Positions 30,596-42,633 of a stretch of 64,000 bases of DNA are shown here, in pieces. The notes under the pieces are model-generated. The model did not search any database. It was given only the letters and a program-made list of their open reading frames with translations, and was not told where the DNA came from. The position numbers and the translations under genes were made by a program. Location: assembly GCA_003223455.1 (NCBI GenBank), contig QHVE01000013.1, positions 1 to 64,000 on the forward strand. The letters run 5' to 3'. The DNA is from Gemmatimonadota bacterium (GTDB taxonomy: Bacteria > Gemmatimonadota > Gemmatimonadetes > Gemmatimonadales > Gemmatimonadaceae). Each line of letters begins with the position of its first letter. Positions within the stretch are counted from its first letter, which is position 1.

Positions 30596-31532
30596 TGGCC
30601 AGGTCCGCGAGCAGGGCGCCGATCGCGACGGCGATGCTCGTGACGAGGACGACGGCCGTGATGAGCAGATAGTCGCGCGACACGATGGCGTTCGCCGCCA
30701 GCAGCCCCATGCCGGGCCAGCTGAACACCTTCTCGATCAGCAGCGCGCCGGAGACGAGCGCGGGCAGCGAGAGACCGGCCAGCGTGATCGACGGCAGGAG
30801 CGCATTGCGCAGGGCATGTCGTCGTACCGCGCGGCGACGGCTCAATCCCTTCGCGATCGCCGTGCGCATCCAGTCGCTCGGCATCACTTCGAGCAGTGCG
30901 CTGCGCTGCTGCCGCGAGATGGCCGCGGTGGCGAGGAGCGTGAGCGTCGTGACGGGGAGCACGAGGTGTGTCAGCCGATCGAGCGCGCGGCCGGCGGGAC
31001 TCATGTAATCGTGCATCACGGGATCGATGATCCCGCTCGGTGGCAGGATCGGCAGCCGATAGGCGAACTCTATCAGCACGACGAGCGCGAACCAGAAGTC
31101 GGGAACGGAGAAGAGGACGAGGAGCACGCGGCCGAGCCAGCGGTCGCGGGCCCCACCCGGCCGTTCGGCCTGCAGGACGGCGACGACGATCCCGAGCGCG
31201 AAGCTGAGCGTCAGCGCGAGGCCCACGAGCAGCAGCGTCCGCGGCAACGCGTCGGCGATGACGTCGGCAACGGGACGACGGAAGGCGATCGAGTATCCGA
31301 GATCGCCGTGCAGGGTATTCGACACCCAGCGCACGTACTGCTCGCCAAGCGGTCGGTCGAGTCCGAACGACGCACGCCACTGCTGGCGCACTTCCTCGGT
31401 GACACCAGGCCGGTCGAGCAGCAACGCGATCGGATCGCCCGGCGCGAGGTGGACGAGGACGAAGGTGACCGTCGTGACGAGAAGCACGACGATCGTCGCC
31501 TGCAGCAGGCGGCCGGCGACGTAGCGTCGCAC
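30561..31532 (-). CDS. dppB: Peptide ABC transporter permease, DppB/OppB type
   Basis: Permease of 323 residues starting MRRYVAGRLLQATIVVLLVT, with six predicted helices, the family motif HLAPGDPIALLLDRPG near residue 30, LGYSIAFRRPVADVI and the EAA loop WMRTAIAKGLSRRRAVRRH. The start is 3 bases beyond the stop of the solute-binding protein gene, so the two are tightly coupled. It pairs with DppC to form the membrane channel. Confidence 0.95.
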   Translation of the reverse strand: MRRYVAGRLLQATIVVLLVTTVTFVLVHLAPGDPIALLLDRPGVTEEVRQQWRASFGLDRPLGEQYVRWVSNTLHGDLGYSIAFRRPVADVIADALPRTLLLVGLALTLSFALGIVVAVLQAERPGGARDRWLGRVLLVLFSVPDFWFALVVLIEFAYRLPILPPSGIIDPVMHDYMSPAGRALDRLTHLVLPVTTLTLLATAAISRQQRSALLEVMPSDWMRTAIAKGLSRRRAVRRHALRNALLPSITLAGLSLPALVSGALLIEKVFSWPGMGLLAANAIVSRDYLLITAVVLVTSIAVAIGALLADLASAFADPRIRVG

Positions 31533-31535
31533 GCG

Positions 31536-33245
31536 CTACGGCGTGGGCCGGAGTCCGATGCGATCCCGTGCGGTGCGCTCGGCGGCAGGGATCCACCAGT
31601 CGGCCATCCCGGACCAGTAGCCGTCCGCGCGCATCGTCGTGGTATGAATGCGCTTGTGCACGCCGGCGACCATCGCGGGCTCGTACAGCCAGATGCCTGG
31701 TGCATCCTCGATGATCGTCTCGAATGCGCGGCGCATGTAGGCGCGGGTGCGCGCGGGATCGAACGTCACCGTGGCGCTGTCGAGCAGCGCATCCACTGCG
31801 GCGTTGCTGTACGATGCGAAGTTCGCTCCATCCTTGCCGATTCCACTCGTGGTCCAGCTCTGCTTGAATCCCGACGGGCTGGGGTCTGTGCCGTACAGCT
31901 CGATGATGGTGTCGAAGCCGTGGTCACCGTTTCTGGCAAGGAAGCCGGCGTTGTCGGTCTCGTCGATGCGCGCCGCCGCACCCACCTTCTTGAACGCCGC
32001 CTGTAACAGCACCGAGTACTGCTTGCGCGCTGCGCTCGACACGGGTGTCGTGATCCCGAACTCGAGGCGCTGGCCATTCTTCGCACGCACCCCATCGGGC
32101 CCGGGCAGCCAGCCGGCCGAGTCGAGCAACGCGCGCGCCCGCGTGGTGTCGTAAGGCAGCTGGGGCAGCGTGGTGTCGGCAACGGAGAGCGCGTGCGGGA
32201 AGGGACCGTAGAGCGGTTTGCCGTACGGGCCGAACACATTGGCGAGCATGGCGCGCCGGTCGACGGCCATGCTCAGCGCGCGCCGCACGGCGCGGTCGCC
32301 GAAGATCGGGTGCGGCTGGCCAGGTCGTTTCCCGTCGACGTTGTTCAGCGCGAGGTACGCGTAGCCGAGCGTGGCATAGCTGATCGCGCGACGTGTCGTG
32401 TCCTTGGCGATCTGTGCGAGGTGCTCGGGGCGGAGCTGCTCGAAGAAGTCGGCGTCGCCGGCGAAGAAACGGGTGATCGCCGTGTTGAAGTCGGGGGTCG
32501 GCGTGTAGAGGATGCGATCGAGCTTCGGCCGTCCGCGGTAGTTCGTGGTGTCGGCGACGAGCTCGAGTCGCTTGCCCTGCTCCCATCGGGCGAGGCGGAA
32601 CCGTCCCGATCCGATGCCGCGGCGGGCCACTTCGGCCGTCTTCATCTGCGCCGGCGGCGTGTTGCTGAGGATGTGCTCTGGGACGATGAAAACCTGGTAG
32701 ACGAGATCGTAGAACTGCTCCGGCGTGTGGCGCTTGAAGTACGCCACCGCGGTGAGCGAGTCGCGCACCGCGATCGAGTCGATGTTCGAGATGAGCGGCA
32801 GGCCGGGCGAGCCGAGCGCGGGATCCTTCATGAGGGCGAAGCTGTAGCGCACGTCGCTCGCGCGCACCGGCTGGCCATCGTGCCACCGTGCGCGCGGATC
32901 GAGGTGGAACGCAATGGAAAGCGAGTCGGGCGCCCACTCCCACCGCTCGGCGAGCTGCTTCTTGAAGCCCTTGTCGCCGACCGTGTTCAGATCGTCGCCG
33001 ATCTCGGCGAGTCGATCGTAGAGCAGCTCGGTGATCTGCTTCTCGATCTGCTGCCCCTGGAGCGGTGGGAGCAGCGTGCCGGGCTCGCCCGGCTGGGCGA
33101 TGACCATCGTGCCGCCGACGTCGTTCGGGCCGGCGACTGCGGGCCGCTGCTGAACGTCCTTGCACCCGGACAGCGCGAGGCCGGCGAGCGCGACGGAGGT
33201 CCAGCGTGCGACGTGCGGCCGGAACGGGTGGGGCAGTCGTTGCAT
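31536..33245 (-). CDS. Peptide ABC transporter solute-binding lipoprotein (family 5)
   Basis: A 569-residue lipoprotein from ATG 33245 (MQRLPHPFRPHVARW). Lipobox LALSGC places the lipidated cysteine at 28. The mature protein begins with a typical SBP_bac_5 opening (GGTMVIAQPGEPGTLLPPL), then ERWEWAPDSLSIAFHLDPRARWHDG and VRRALSMAVDRRAML, all diagnostic of DppA/OppA. It binds peptides in the periplasm for delivery to DppB/DppC. An earlier in-frame start at 33299 would put the signal peptide internally, so it is rejected. Confidence 0.95.
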   Translation of the reverse strand: MQRLPHPFRPHVARWTSVALAGLALSGCKDVQQRPAVAGPNDVGGTMVIAQPGEPGTLLPPLQGQQIEKQITELLYDRLAEIGDDLNTVGDKGFKKQLAERWEWAPDSLSIAFHLDPRARWHDGQPVRASDVRYSFALMKDPALGSPGLPLISNIDSIAVRDSLTAVAYFKRHTPEQFYDLVYQVFIVPEHILSNTPPAQMKTAEVARRGIGSGRFRLARWEQGKRLELVADTTNYRGRPKLDRILYTPTPDFNTAITRFFAGDADFFEQLRPEHLAQIAKDTTRRAISYATLGYAYLALNNVDGKRPGQPHPIFGDRAVRRALSMAVDRRAMLANVFGPYGKPLYGPFPHALSVADTTLPQLPYDTTRARALLDSAGWLPGPDGVRAKNGQRLEFGITTPVSSAARKQYSVLLQAAFKKVGAAARIDETDNAGFLARNGDHGFDTIIELYGTDPSPSGFKQSWTTSGIGKDGANFASYSNAAVDALLDSATVTFDPARTRAYMRRAFETIIEDAPGIWLYEPAMVAGVHKRIHTTTMRADGYWSGMADWWIPAAERTARDRIGLRPTP

Positions 33246-33323
33246 GATCGGAGTGATGAGGGCGGGGTCAACGATGGAACGGCACCGAAGCACGGTCAAG
33301 CGAGCGACGACTGGCCGAGCGAC

Positions 33324-34094
33324 TCACCGTCGCCAGGTCCATGCGTCGTCGTGATAGCGCGGCGCGATTTCGGCCGTGTCGCGTGCAAGATCGAAGTCGA
33401 TCGCGAGGGGTGTGGCATCCCGATCGGCGAGCTCGCGCACCGCGCGGAACATGGCGTCGCCCACCTCGGCCATGACGGGTGCGCGCCCCAGTGCGTCACG
33501 CAGCGTCGCCGGCGCCGGCGTCGGATCCACGGGAACGCGCACCAGTTGGGCGATCGACGACTGGTCGTCGTCGATGAGAATCGAGCCGTGCTGCAGCATC
33601 GCTCCGCGCTCCCGCCACTGGGCCGAGCCGACGAGCTTGCGTCCGCGCAGCGTCAGCTCCCCACGCGCGGGCTCGGCGAAGCAGGGTGAAGCCGAGGGCG
33701 GCGCCGCTCGCCGCGATGGCGCGGCGACGACGACGGGAACCCCCAGTGACTCGAGCGCGTTGCACAGCATCGCGTTGATGCGACCATACTCGGCGAGGAG
33801 CGCGCCGTTGTCCTCGCACGGTGCCGTCACGCTGTACGTGATCTCGCGATGGTGCAGCAGCGCCCGCCCACCCGTGGGACGCCGCACGACGTCGATGCCG
33901 CGCTCGGCGAGCGCCTGCTCCCGGTAGATGCCGACGGCCCTCTGGTTGCGCCCGAGCGAAAGGGTGGGCGGCGACCAGGCGTAGACACGGAACACGCTCT
34001 CGCCGGTTCGCCGGGCGCGCGCCATCAGGGCCTCGTCGAGCGCCATGTTTTCGGGCCCACCGAGCGGTGGGGTGACCAGCAGACGCCAGGGCAA
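33324..34094 (-). CDS. Lipoate-protein ligase / octanoyltransferase (LplA family)
   Basis: Cofactor transferase of about 256 residues from a likely TTG start at 34094 ([23 protein letters not shown]). The frame is open to 34244, but that part overlaps the divergent gcvP start. Motifs are NMALDEALM near 15, the lipoate-loop [19 protein letters not shown], and the lysine in [23 protein letters not shown]. LplA ligates free lipoate to E2 and GcvH; LipM/LipL relatives move octanoyl groups instead and these cannot be told apart here. Its position beside gcvP and gcvH fits supply of lipoylated GcvH. Confidence 0.85.
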   Translation of the reverse strand: MPWRLLVTPPLGGPENMALDEALMARARRTGESVFRVYAWSPPTLSLGRNQRAVGIYREQALAERGIDVVRRPTGGRALLHHREITYSVTAPCEDNGALLAEYGRINAMLCNALESLGVPVVVAAPSRRAAPPSASPCFAEPARGELTLRGRKLVGSAQWRERGAMLQHGSILIDDDQSSIAQLVRVPVDPTPAPATLRDALGRAPVMAEVGDAMFRAVRELADRDATPLAIDFDLARDTAEIAPRYHDDAWTWRR

Positions 34095-34215
34095 CCGTTC
34101 GGCCGCTATAATGAAGGATCGCGCGGAACGTCGCGCCTCGACGAAAGATAGCTTCGTTGGCGCTGCCCCACATCTCGAACGAACAACCGGTGCCCTGCGG
34201 GCGCCTGAGGCTTGC

Positions 34216-37119
<2,904 letters not shown>

Positions 37120-37130
37120 CGCTGCGGCGG

Positions 37131-37371
37131 TGAGTTGGTGAGTTGGTTGGTTGGTGAGCTGGTTGGTTGATCGGTGAGTTGAACGGCCCTGGCTACGAAC
37201 CAGGGTGGAGACCCCTCAGCGGGGCTTCCATGCCGGTTGTAGACAGGGCCGTTCCGTTCACTAGTTCACCGACCAACTCACCAACTCACCAACTCACCAA
37301 CTCACCAACTCACCAACTCACCAACTCACCAACTCACCAACTCACCAACTCACCAACTCACAACTCACCCG
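37131..37371. repeat. Octamer-repeat element, copy B, with 11 perfect CCAACTCA units
   Basis: The left arm (37131-37184) is GAGTTGGT-like. A GC-rich centre with internal hairpins (GGCCCTGG ... CCAGGG; CCCCTCAGCGGGG) leads to a 25-base stretch (37256-37280) identical to copy A. The right arm is an uninterrupted tract of eleven CCAACTCA octamers (37273-37360). It fills the gap between the convergent gcvP and gcvH genes, and the gcvH stop (37365-37367) lies in its last unit. Perfect 8-bp repeats are prone to slippage. Confidence 0.9.
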
Positions 37372-37751
37372 ACTTTAGCCTTATACCCCGCCGCGTCCAG
37401 CAGTCCCGCGCGCTCCGACTCGTCCGTCATCCGCAGCTTGATCATCCAGCCGTCGTCGTATGGCGTGGTGTTGACCACTGCGGGCTCGGCGTCGAGGCGG
37501 GAGTTGATCTCGAGCACCTCGCCGCTCACCGGAGCGTAGAGCTCGGAGACCGCCTTCACCGCCTCGATCGTGCCGAAGACGTCGTGCTTCTTGAACTTCG
37601 CACCGACCTTCGGCAGCTCCACGAACACGATGTCGCCCAGCTCTCCCTGTGCGTAGTCGGTGATCCCGATGTACACGACGCCCGGCTCGCCGGCAGGCTT
37701 CAGGTACTCGTGGTCCTCGGTGTAGAGCAGGTCCTGAGGAATGTCGGACAC
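37365..37751 (-). CDS. gcvH: Glycine cleavage system H protein
   Basis: Lipoyl carrier protein of 128 residues that shuttles the aminomethyl group between P, T and L proteins. The lipoylation site is FGTIEAVKAVSE (Lys66), and GELGDIVFVELPKVG precedes it as usual. The start is GTG 37751, with GGAG 8-11 bases ahead. The stop codon falls in the tail of the octamer repeat. The operon partner is absent; coaE is upstream on the same strand after 86 bases. Confidence 0.97.
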   Translation of the reverse strand: MSDIPQDLLYTEDHEYLKPAGEPGVVYIGITDYAQGELGDIVFVELPKVGAKFKKHDVFGTIEAVKAVSELYAPVSGEVLEINSRLDAEPAVVNTTPYDDGWMIKLRMTDESERAGLLDAAGYKAKVG

Positions 37752-37837
37752 GTCGCGCTCCGCGTGGAGAAAGGTGATGAGGGGGCGCAGTCTATCCGGC
37801 GGCCGAGCGGAGTGTCAAGCCGCGTGCGCTCGGCGAG

Positions 37838-38467
37838 CTAGCCCTCGAACGCGTGAGACGCGGTGAGCTCGGCGGACTGCTCGAGCGCGCTCCACACCTC
37901 GCCCACGCGCGCGTCGAGCTGCGCCAGCGTGCCGACGTTGTCGATCACGAAGTCGGCGCGCGCCCGCTTCAGCTCGGCCGGCATCTGCGCGACGATCATC
38001 TCCATCGCCTCCGTCTCCTTGAGCCCACGCTCGCGCACGAGCCGCTCGAGACGCATGGGCCGCGGCGCATCGACGAGGACGATCTTGTCGAACGAGTCGG
38101 TCATCTTACGCTCGAAGAGGAGCGGGATGTCGCACACCACCAGTTTGTCGCCGCGCATGCGCGCCTGCTGCACAAGCTTGTCGCGCATCCGCTCGACCTC
38201 GGGGTGCACGAACGCATTGAGCTGCTCGAGCTCTGTCGGCTCGCTGAAGACGATGCGGCGCAGGGCGCCGCGGTCGAGCATTCCGCTCGCGTCCAGGATC
38301 GACGTGCCCCATCGCTCGACGATCGCCTTGTAAGCCGGCGTCCCTACCTCCACGGCCCGGCGTGAGAGGACATCGGCGTCGATGATCGTCGCCCCGCGCT
38401 CGCTGAGGAGCTGGGCGACGGTGGACTTTCCACTGCCGATGTTGCCAGTCAGACCGACGAGAAGCAT
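37838..38467 (-). CDS. coaE: Dephospho-CoA kinase
   Basis: Last step of CoA synthesis: phosphorylates the 3'-OH of dephospho-CoA in the cytosol. The 209-residue protein starts MLLVGLTGNIGSGKSTVAQLL with the P-loop GNIGSGKS at 8-15, followed by IIDADVLSR near 28, ERMRDKLVQQARM, and VVCDIPLLFE. Size and motifs are standard. It is divergent from folE (163-base gap). Confidence 0.96.
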   Translation of the reverse strand: MLLVGLTGNIGSGKSTVAQLLSERGATIIDADVLSRRAVEVGTPAYKAIVERWGTSILDASGMLDRGALRRIVFSEPTELEQLNAFVHPEVERMRDKLVQQARMRGDKLVVCDIPLLFERKMTDSFDKIVLVDAPRPMRLERLVRERGLKETEAMEMIVAQMPAELKRARADFVIDNVGTLAQLDARVGEVWSALEQSAELTASHAFEG

Positions 38468-38629
38468 GTATGCAATCGAAAAGGGGGGTGCTCCGCCAAG
38501 CTATGAGTCGTGGCCGGGAGCGGCAAGCGCGAGCCGGGCGCTACGGCGCAAGAATAGCAGCACCCGTGCCGAGGCGTCCGCCACCTCTGCTCCGGCAACC
38601 AAGTCAGCGACCCGAGACCGCCAAAACCT

Positions 38630-39229
38630 ATGGATATCGACGAAGGCATCGACGACGCCGCAGGCGTCGAGCAGTACGCGGCGCTGGTCCAGGAGCAGCT
38701 CGAGCTCGTCGGTGAGGATTCGTCGCGCGAGGGGCTGCTGCGGACCCCCGAGCGCGTCGCGAAAGCGATGCAGTTCCTCACGAGGGGCTACCGGCTTCGC
38801 GTGGAGGACGTGGTCGGTACAGGGATCTTCGCCGAAGAGCATCGGAACATGGTGATGGTGCGCGACATCGAGCTCTATTCGCTTTGCGAGCACCACATGC
38901 TCCCATTCTTCGGTCGCGCGCACGTGGCCTACATCCCGGATGGCCGGATCGTGGGACTCTCCAAGCTCCCGCGCATCGTCGACGTCTTCGCCCGCCGGCT
39001 CCAGGTGCAGGAGCGTCTCACCGAAGAGATCGCCGGGGCGATCGACGACGTGCTCGCCCCCCTCGGCGTGGGCGTCGTCATCGAGGCCTACCACCTCTGC
39101 ATGATGATGCGCGGGGTGGAGAAGCAGAACTCCCGCACGATCACCTCGGCGCTCCGAGGGGTGTTCCGGGATGATGCGCGGACGAGAGAGGAGTTCCTGT
39201 CGTTGGCGCATGCGAAGCTTGCCGTTTGA
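38630..39229 (+). CDS. folE: GTP cyclohydrolase I (first copy)
   Basis: Converts GTP to dihydroneopterin triphosphate. The 199-residue protein has the zinc ligands in [12 protein letters not shown] (Cys86, His88, His89) and [10 protein letters not shown] (Cys157), [15 protein letters not shown] near 34 and the C-terminal [15 protein letters not shown] second copy, clearly homologous throughout, is at 57628. This one stands alone beside tdk and coaE, so it likely serves folate synthesis, while the second serves the pterin operon. The stop sits inside a small hairpin (GCCGTT/AACGGC, 39221-39234). Confidence 0.96.
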   Translation: MDIDEGIDDAAGVEQYAALVQEQLELVGEDSSREGLLRTPERVAKAMQFLTRGYRLRVEDVVGTGIFAEEHRNMVMVRDIELYSLCEHHMLPFFGRAHVAYIPDGRIVGLSKLPRIVDVFARRLQVQERLTEEIAGAIDDVLAPLGVGVVIEAYHLCMMMRGVEKQNSRTITSALRGVFRDDARTREEFLSLAHAKLAV

Positions 39230-39282
39230 ACGGCAACAGCGAGTACCCGGTACAACCGAACTCGCTGTGGCAGTTCAGCTAG
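39221..39282. repeat. GGTACC-family palindromic element, third site
   Basis: Between the convergent folE and tdk genes lies a hairpin with an 8-bp perfect stem (CAGCGAGT 39237-39244, ACTCGCTG 39260-39267) around ACCCGGTAC. The reverse complement contains GAACTGCCAC, as at 16663-16672, and GGTAC elements shared with the pair near 16.7 and 17.0 kb. It may also act as a bidirectional terminator, although T-tracts are lacking. Confidence 0.6.
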
Positions 39283-39896
39283 AGCAGCCTCACCTGATCC
39301 TCATCCCTCCTCGGCACCGAATGACAGCTTCTGCATCTCGCCTCGTAGCTTTCGTCGCCGCCGACCATGATCGTGGGTGAGTCGTAGCGCGCCGGCTTTC
39401 CGTCGATGAGGCGCTGGTTGCGGCTGGCCGGGTTACCGCAGACCACGCAGATCGCGTGGAGCTTGTCCACTACCTCGGCCACGGCCAGCAGCTGCGGCAT
39501 GCAGCCGAACGGCTCGCCGCGAAAGTCCGTGTCCGTCCCCGCGAGGATCACGCGCTTGCCGCTCCCAGCGAGCGCCGTCGCGAGGTCGACGATTCCGGCC
39601 TGAAGGAACTGCGCCTCGTCGATCGCGACGACCTGCGTGTCGCTCTGCACGGCGCGCGCGATCTGTTCCGGCGTGTCGATGGGGATCGCCTCGACGGTGC
39701 GGCCGTCGTGGCTGGAAACGTGGTAGATCCCCGCATAGCGCTCGTCGAGGTGCGACTTGAACACCTGAACTCGCTTCTTCGCGATCAGCGCACGGCGAAC
39801 ACGGCGAATGAGCTCCTCGCTCTTGCCGCTGAACATGACCCCACAGATCACCTCGATCCAGCCGCGCGCACCGCCGGGATAGAGGTCGCCGATCAC
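39279..39896 (-). CDS. tdk: Thymidine kinase
   Basis: Type II thymidine kinase of 205 residues, pyrimidine salvage in the cytosol. P-loop [12 protein letters not shown] at 19-30, catalytic glutamate in AIDEAQF (Glu94), lasso-domain zinc cysteines at 150, 153, 188 and 191 (CVVC and CRSC) and the substrate loop [10 protein letters not shown]. The start overlaps the stop of the upstream DEAD-like gene by ATGA, so translation is coupled. Confidence 0.96.
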   Translation of the reverse strand: MIGDLYPGGARGWIEVICGVMFSGKSEELIRRVRRALIAKKRVQVFKSHLDERYAGIYHVSSHDGRTVEAIPIDTPEQIARAVQSDTQVVAIDEAQFLQAGIVDLATALAGSGKRVILAGTDTDFRGEPFGCMPQLLAVAEVVDKLHAICVVCGNPASRNQRLIDGKPARYDSPTIMVGGDESYEARCRSCHSVPRRDEDQVRLL

Positions 39897-41494
39897 GAGT
39901 CGTCCCGCCTGTGCCGAGGCGGAGCGGCGGCGCGCGGCGGACGCTGATCGTCGCCCCGTCCATACGGGCGCTTCGGCCCCGCGTCGCGTCCGCCGCGCGG
40001 CGGTCCTCCCGGACGTGCCCCCGACCGCGCTGGCCGGTCGCCGCGCCCGCCACGGTCACCGCGATCACCGCGATCACCGCGATCCCCCCGCTCGCCGCGA
40101 GGTGGCCCGCTGCGGGGCCCGCGCGCCTCGCGTGGCTGGTCCACACGCGCCTGTGCGCGACGTCCTCGGACAACGCTTCCCGTGAGCTTCCCAGCGACCA
40201 GCTCGGCCATGGATGCGGGCACCTCCACGATCGAGTGGGTGTCGCGCACCTCCACCTTGCCCACCTGCGAGCCGGGGATTCCGGCCGACGACGTGACCGC
40301 GGCCACGAGCTCCTGGGCGCGTACGCCGTCGCGCTCACCGAGGTTCACGAAGAGAGCCGTCATCGGGACCGTCTGGGCCGCGGCCGCCGCGGGGCGCACA
40401 GGCCGGTGCTGATCGAGCAGCCGCAACGCCGCCGCGGCGATCTCCACGCCGTCGAACTCGGCGAGCAGCGGCTCGATGGCGAGCACCTCGCGCCGCACGT
40501 CGTTCGACGTGAGCACGTCGCGCAGCGAGGCCCGCAGCGCCGCATCCTTGCCACGTGCGCGCTCGGCGGCGTCCATCAGGGCGATCGGGCTCACCGTCCC
40601 GCCGCCGAGCAGCGACCGCAGGCTGCTCACCTGTGACGGCTGCACGATGGCGTAGATGCGGCGCCCCGAGCCTCCGGCGAGTGCGCGCATCTCCTCGCGC
40701 GTCGCCGGAAGATCCAGCAGCACCAGCGGGTCGTTCCCCGCCGCATCCGCGGCCGATCCCGCCACGCGCGCGGCGTCGGTCGGGTAGCCGAGGGTGCGCG
40801 CGACGCGCGCCGCCTCGTCGCGGATGCCAACGTCGCGCGCGTACAGCACGGCAGCCGGAAGATCGAGTACATCCAGGAGGCGACGCAGCGCCGAGGCGCG
40901 TCCCGCCGCCGGGGCAGCGACGTACTCGGCCGAGAGCGCCGCACCGGGCTCGCCGGCCGGCTCGCTCTCGCGTCGAGCGCGACGCGCGTAGCGCTCGATC
41001 AGCGTCTCGTAGGCCGGACTCATCGCCGACGCGAGCACCACGCGCGCGCCCTCCTTCGGCAGCTCGGCGAACAGGTTCTCGAGCGGCTGCGCCTCCGGCG
41101 ATTCGAGGATCGTATCGAGCCACGCCAGCACGACCGAGCGTACGCTCCCAGGCTTGAGGGCGGAGCTCTGGAGCAGCGTCGCGAGCTCGGCGGGCGCGCC
41201 GGTCACGACGTGCGGCGGCGTGGAGCGCAGCAGACGTGAAGCGCGAGGGCTCGCCGTGGCAGCGAGCACGCGCACGCCGCGCTCGCCGACCATCCCGACG
41301 ATCGCGCTCGCGGCGGAGGCGGCGCTCTCGGCGTCCGTCGTCACGACGAGCAGTTGGGGCTCGGCGCGAGCGACGTCGATGCGGTCCACGATCGCGCCCA
41401 GCACGCGCGGAAGCGCGGACCAATCGAGCGGCAGGACGTGCACGGCGTTCTGGCCGCGGGTCACACCCGTCGGCTCCTTGGCTTCAGACTCCAC
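39893..41494 (-). CDS. Degenerate DEAD-box helicase with DbpA-type RNA-binding domain and RG-rich tail
   Basis: A 533-residue protein with the outline of a DEAD-box helicase but without its catalysis. The Walker A (GKT) is absent in the first domain. [10 protein letters not shown] (96-104) replaces motif Ib, LAWLD (123-127) stands where DEAD should be, and ASAMSP (155-160) stands where SAT should be. The second lobe keeps the [20 protein letters not shown] fold (214-233). An intact DbpA-type domain follows (about 378-452, [38 protein letters not shown]). The tail (453-533) is Arg/Gly/Pro-rich with [14 protein letters not shown]. The likely role is binding rRNA or structured RNA without ATP-driven unwinding. 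It is coupled to tdk by ATGA. Confidence 0.8.
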   Translation of the reverse strand: MESEAKEPTGVTRGQNAVHVLPLDWSALPRVLGAIVDRIDVARAEPQLLVVTTDAESAASAASAIVGMVGERGVRVLAATASPRASRLLRSTPPHVVTGAPAELATLLQSSALKPGSVRSVVLAWLDTILESPEAQPLENLFAELPKEGARVVLASAMSPAYETLIERYARRARRESEPAGEPGAALSAEYVAAPAAGRASALRRLLDVLDLPAAVLYARDVGIRDEAARVARTLGYPTDAARVAGSAADAAGNDPLVLLDLPATREEMRALAGGSGRRIYAIVQPSQVSSLRSLLGGGTVSPIALMDAAERARGKDAALRASLRDVLTSNDVRREVLAIEPLLAEFDGVEIAAAALRLLDQHRPVRPAAAAAQTVPMTALFVNLGERDGVRAQELVAAVTSSAGIPGSQVGKVEVRDTHSIVEVPASMAELVAGKLTGSVVRGRRAQARVDQPREARGPRSGPPRGERGDRGDRGDRGDRGGRGDRPARSGARPGGPPRGGRDAGPKRPYGRGDDQRPPRAAAPPRHRRDDS

Positions 41495-41823
41495 GATTCC
41501 TCACATCGATCCGAGCGCGACCGTCGCGCCGCTGAGTTGTCAAAACGGGTGCGAAAGCTACCCGCGAGGCGTGGGGGAGACCACCAGCGCCGTGTCATGT
41601 CCGATACGCGACTCTCGCCGCGCATTCGTCGCTTCGCGGGTGCAGGTCTCTCGAGCCCGTTACACACTCGCTCGAGGCCGTTACATGCCCACTCGCTTCG
41701 CGCCGGAGCGCACCATATATCTATCGCGTCGAGGGCTTCGACGCTTCGGCACGCGCGCGAAAGACGATGCGCGTCGTCGTCGCTGCGACAGGTTGAACCG
41801 TCCGCCGACCAGAGAGGGAAATC
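41495..41823. other. Intergenic region between divergent genes (329 bases)
   Basis: No coding frame is supported. It holds the 5' sides of the DEAD-like gene (minus) and the gene at 41824 (plus). A pair of direct repeats is described separately (41650-41685). An AT-rich patch, CATATATCTATCG at 41711-41723, is a possible -10 region for the plus-strand pair. Confidence 0.5.
41650..41685. promoter_or_regulatory. Candidate operator: two 15-bp direct repeats
   Basis: CTCGAGCCCGTTACA (41650-41664) and CTCGAGGCCGTTACA (41671-41685) differ at one position and are 21 bases apart, two helical turns. That spacing suits a dimeric regulator acting on either divergent gene. The pattern is seen directly; the function is inferred. 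Confidence 0.45.
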
Positions 41824-42330
41824 GTGAGCGTTGCCGTACAGCTCGAGCCAGCCGCCAGCGTTCCCGCGGTGGAATATCGCTGGGACGCCGACACCGACAT
41901 CCTCACGGCGCGACTGCGCGGTGCGAATGGGCGCACCGGCATGTCCGGATCGGTCGAGCTGGAGGGCTCCGACGGCTCCTGGCTCATCCTCGACGTCGCC
42001 TCGGGGTGCATCGACGGCGTGGAGGTCGCGGTCTGGCCGGACGTCCACAAACGCCGTGGGCTGGCGCCGCCGGCGGCGGAGGACGTGCGCGTCGTCGTGC
42101 CATCGCAGGACGACACGCGCGCCGTGTCCGCGGTGGAGGTCGAGACGCGCCTGCTCGCGGAGGCCGACGACACGCAGCGGGTGATCCATTTCCGGCTCGG
42201 CAAGCCACGTCCGGTGCGCACGGTGCGACTCGGAAGCGACCTGTTGCTCGACGTCGATCCGGAGAGCCTCCGGATCGCGGGCCTCTGGATGCTCAACGTG
42301 CCACCCTCTCCCTCGCCATTCCCGCCGTGA
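41824..42330 (+). CDS. Hypothetical protein with DUF2283-like repeats
   Basis: A 168-residue protein from GTG 41824, with AGAGAGGGAAAT as the ribosome site. Near the N-terminus, YRWDADTDILTARLRG resembles DUF2283, and the C-terminal LLLDVDPESLRIAGLWMLNV resembles it again, so there may be two such modules (about 15-80 and 115-158). The last residues are proline-rich. DUF2283 proteins are small and of unknown role. It overlaps the next gene by GTGA. The DUF2283 call is a tentative reading. Confidence 0.65.
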   Translation: MSVAVQLEPAASVPAVEYRWDADTDILTARLRGANGRTGMSGSVELEGSDGSWLILDVASGCIDGVEVAVWPDVHKRRGLAPPAAEDVRVVVPSQDDTRAVSAVEVETRLLAEADDTQRVIHFRLGKPRPVRTVRLGSDLLLDVDPESLRIAGLWMLNVPPSPSPFPP

Positions 42331-42605
42331 TCACGACCATCGTGCTGATCCGCGCCGAGCCCGCGTCGCTCCCCAGGACGGCTCAACGGCTGGCCGAGAT
42401 CGACGGGGTCACGGAGGTCTATTCGGTCAGCGGCGACTGGGATCTCGTCGCGATCGTGAAAGTGCCGGAGTACGACCAGATCGCGCACGTGGTGACGGAG
42501 GTGTTCCCGACCGTGCCCGGTCTCCAGCGGACGCAGACGCTCACGGCGTTCCGGGCGTACTCGAAGAAGGATCTTCAGCAGGCCTGGGACATCGGCGTCG
42601 ACTGA
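42327..42605 (+). CDS. Stand-alone RAM (Lrp/AsnC ligand-binding) domain protein
   Basis: A 92-residue protein from GTG 42327, which overlaps the upstream stop (GTGA). The sequence (TTIVLIRAEPASLPRTAQRL ... GVTEVYSVSGDWDLVAIVKV ... VPGLQRTQTLTAFRAYSKK) is a complete RAM domain, the ligand-binding half of Lrp/AsnC regulators, without a helix-turn-helix. Such proteins oligomerise and bind amino acids, often as accessory regulators. The coupling suggests joint action with the upstream protein. Confidence 0.88.
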   Translation: MITTIVLIRAEPASLPRTAQRLAEIDGVTEVYSVSGDWDLVAIVKVPEYDQIAHVVTEVFPTVPGLQRTQTLTAFRAYSKKDLQQAWDIGVD

Positions 42606-42633
42606 CGTTCGCGTGGCGCCGGTCGCGCCGCGA

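Noticed and set aside
34095-34215. Glycine riboswitch upstream of gcvP
   Set aside because: The leader is only about 120 bases and lacks the conserved glycine-aptamer core sequences.
37273-37360. CRISPR array
   Set aside because: Units are 8 bp, contiguous and without spacers; no cas gene is present.
39240-39270. Rho-independent terminator for folE or tdk
   Set aside because: The stem is adequate but neither side has a T-tract, so a repeat element is the safer label.
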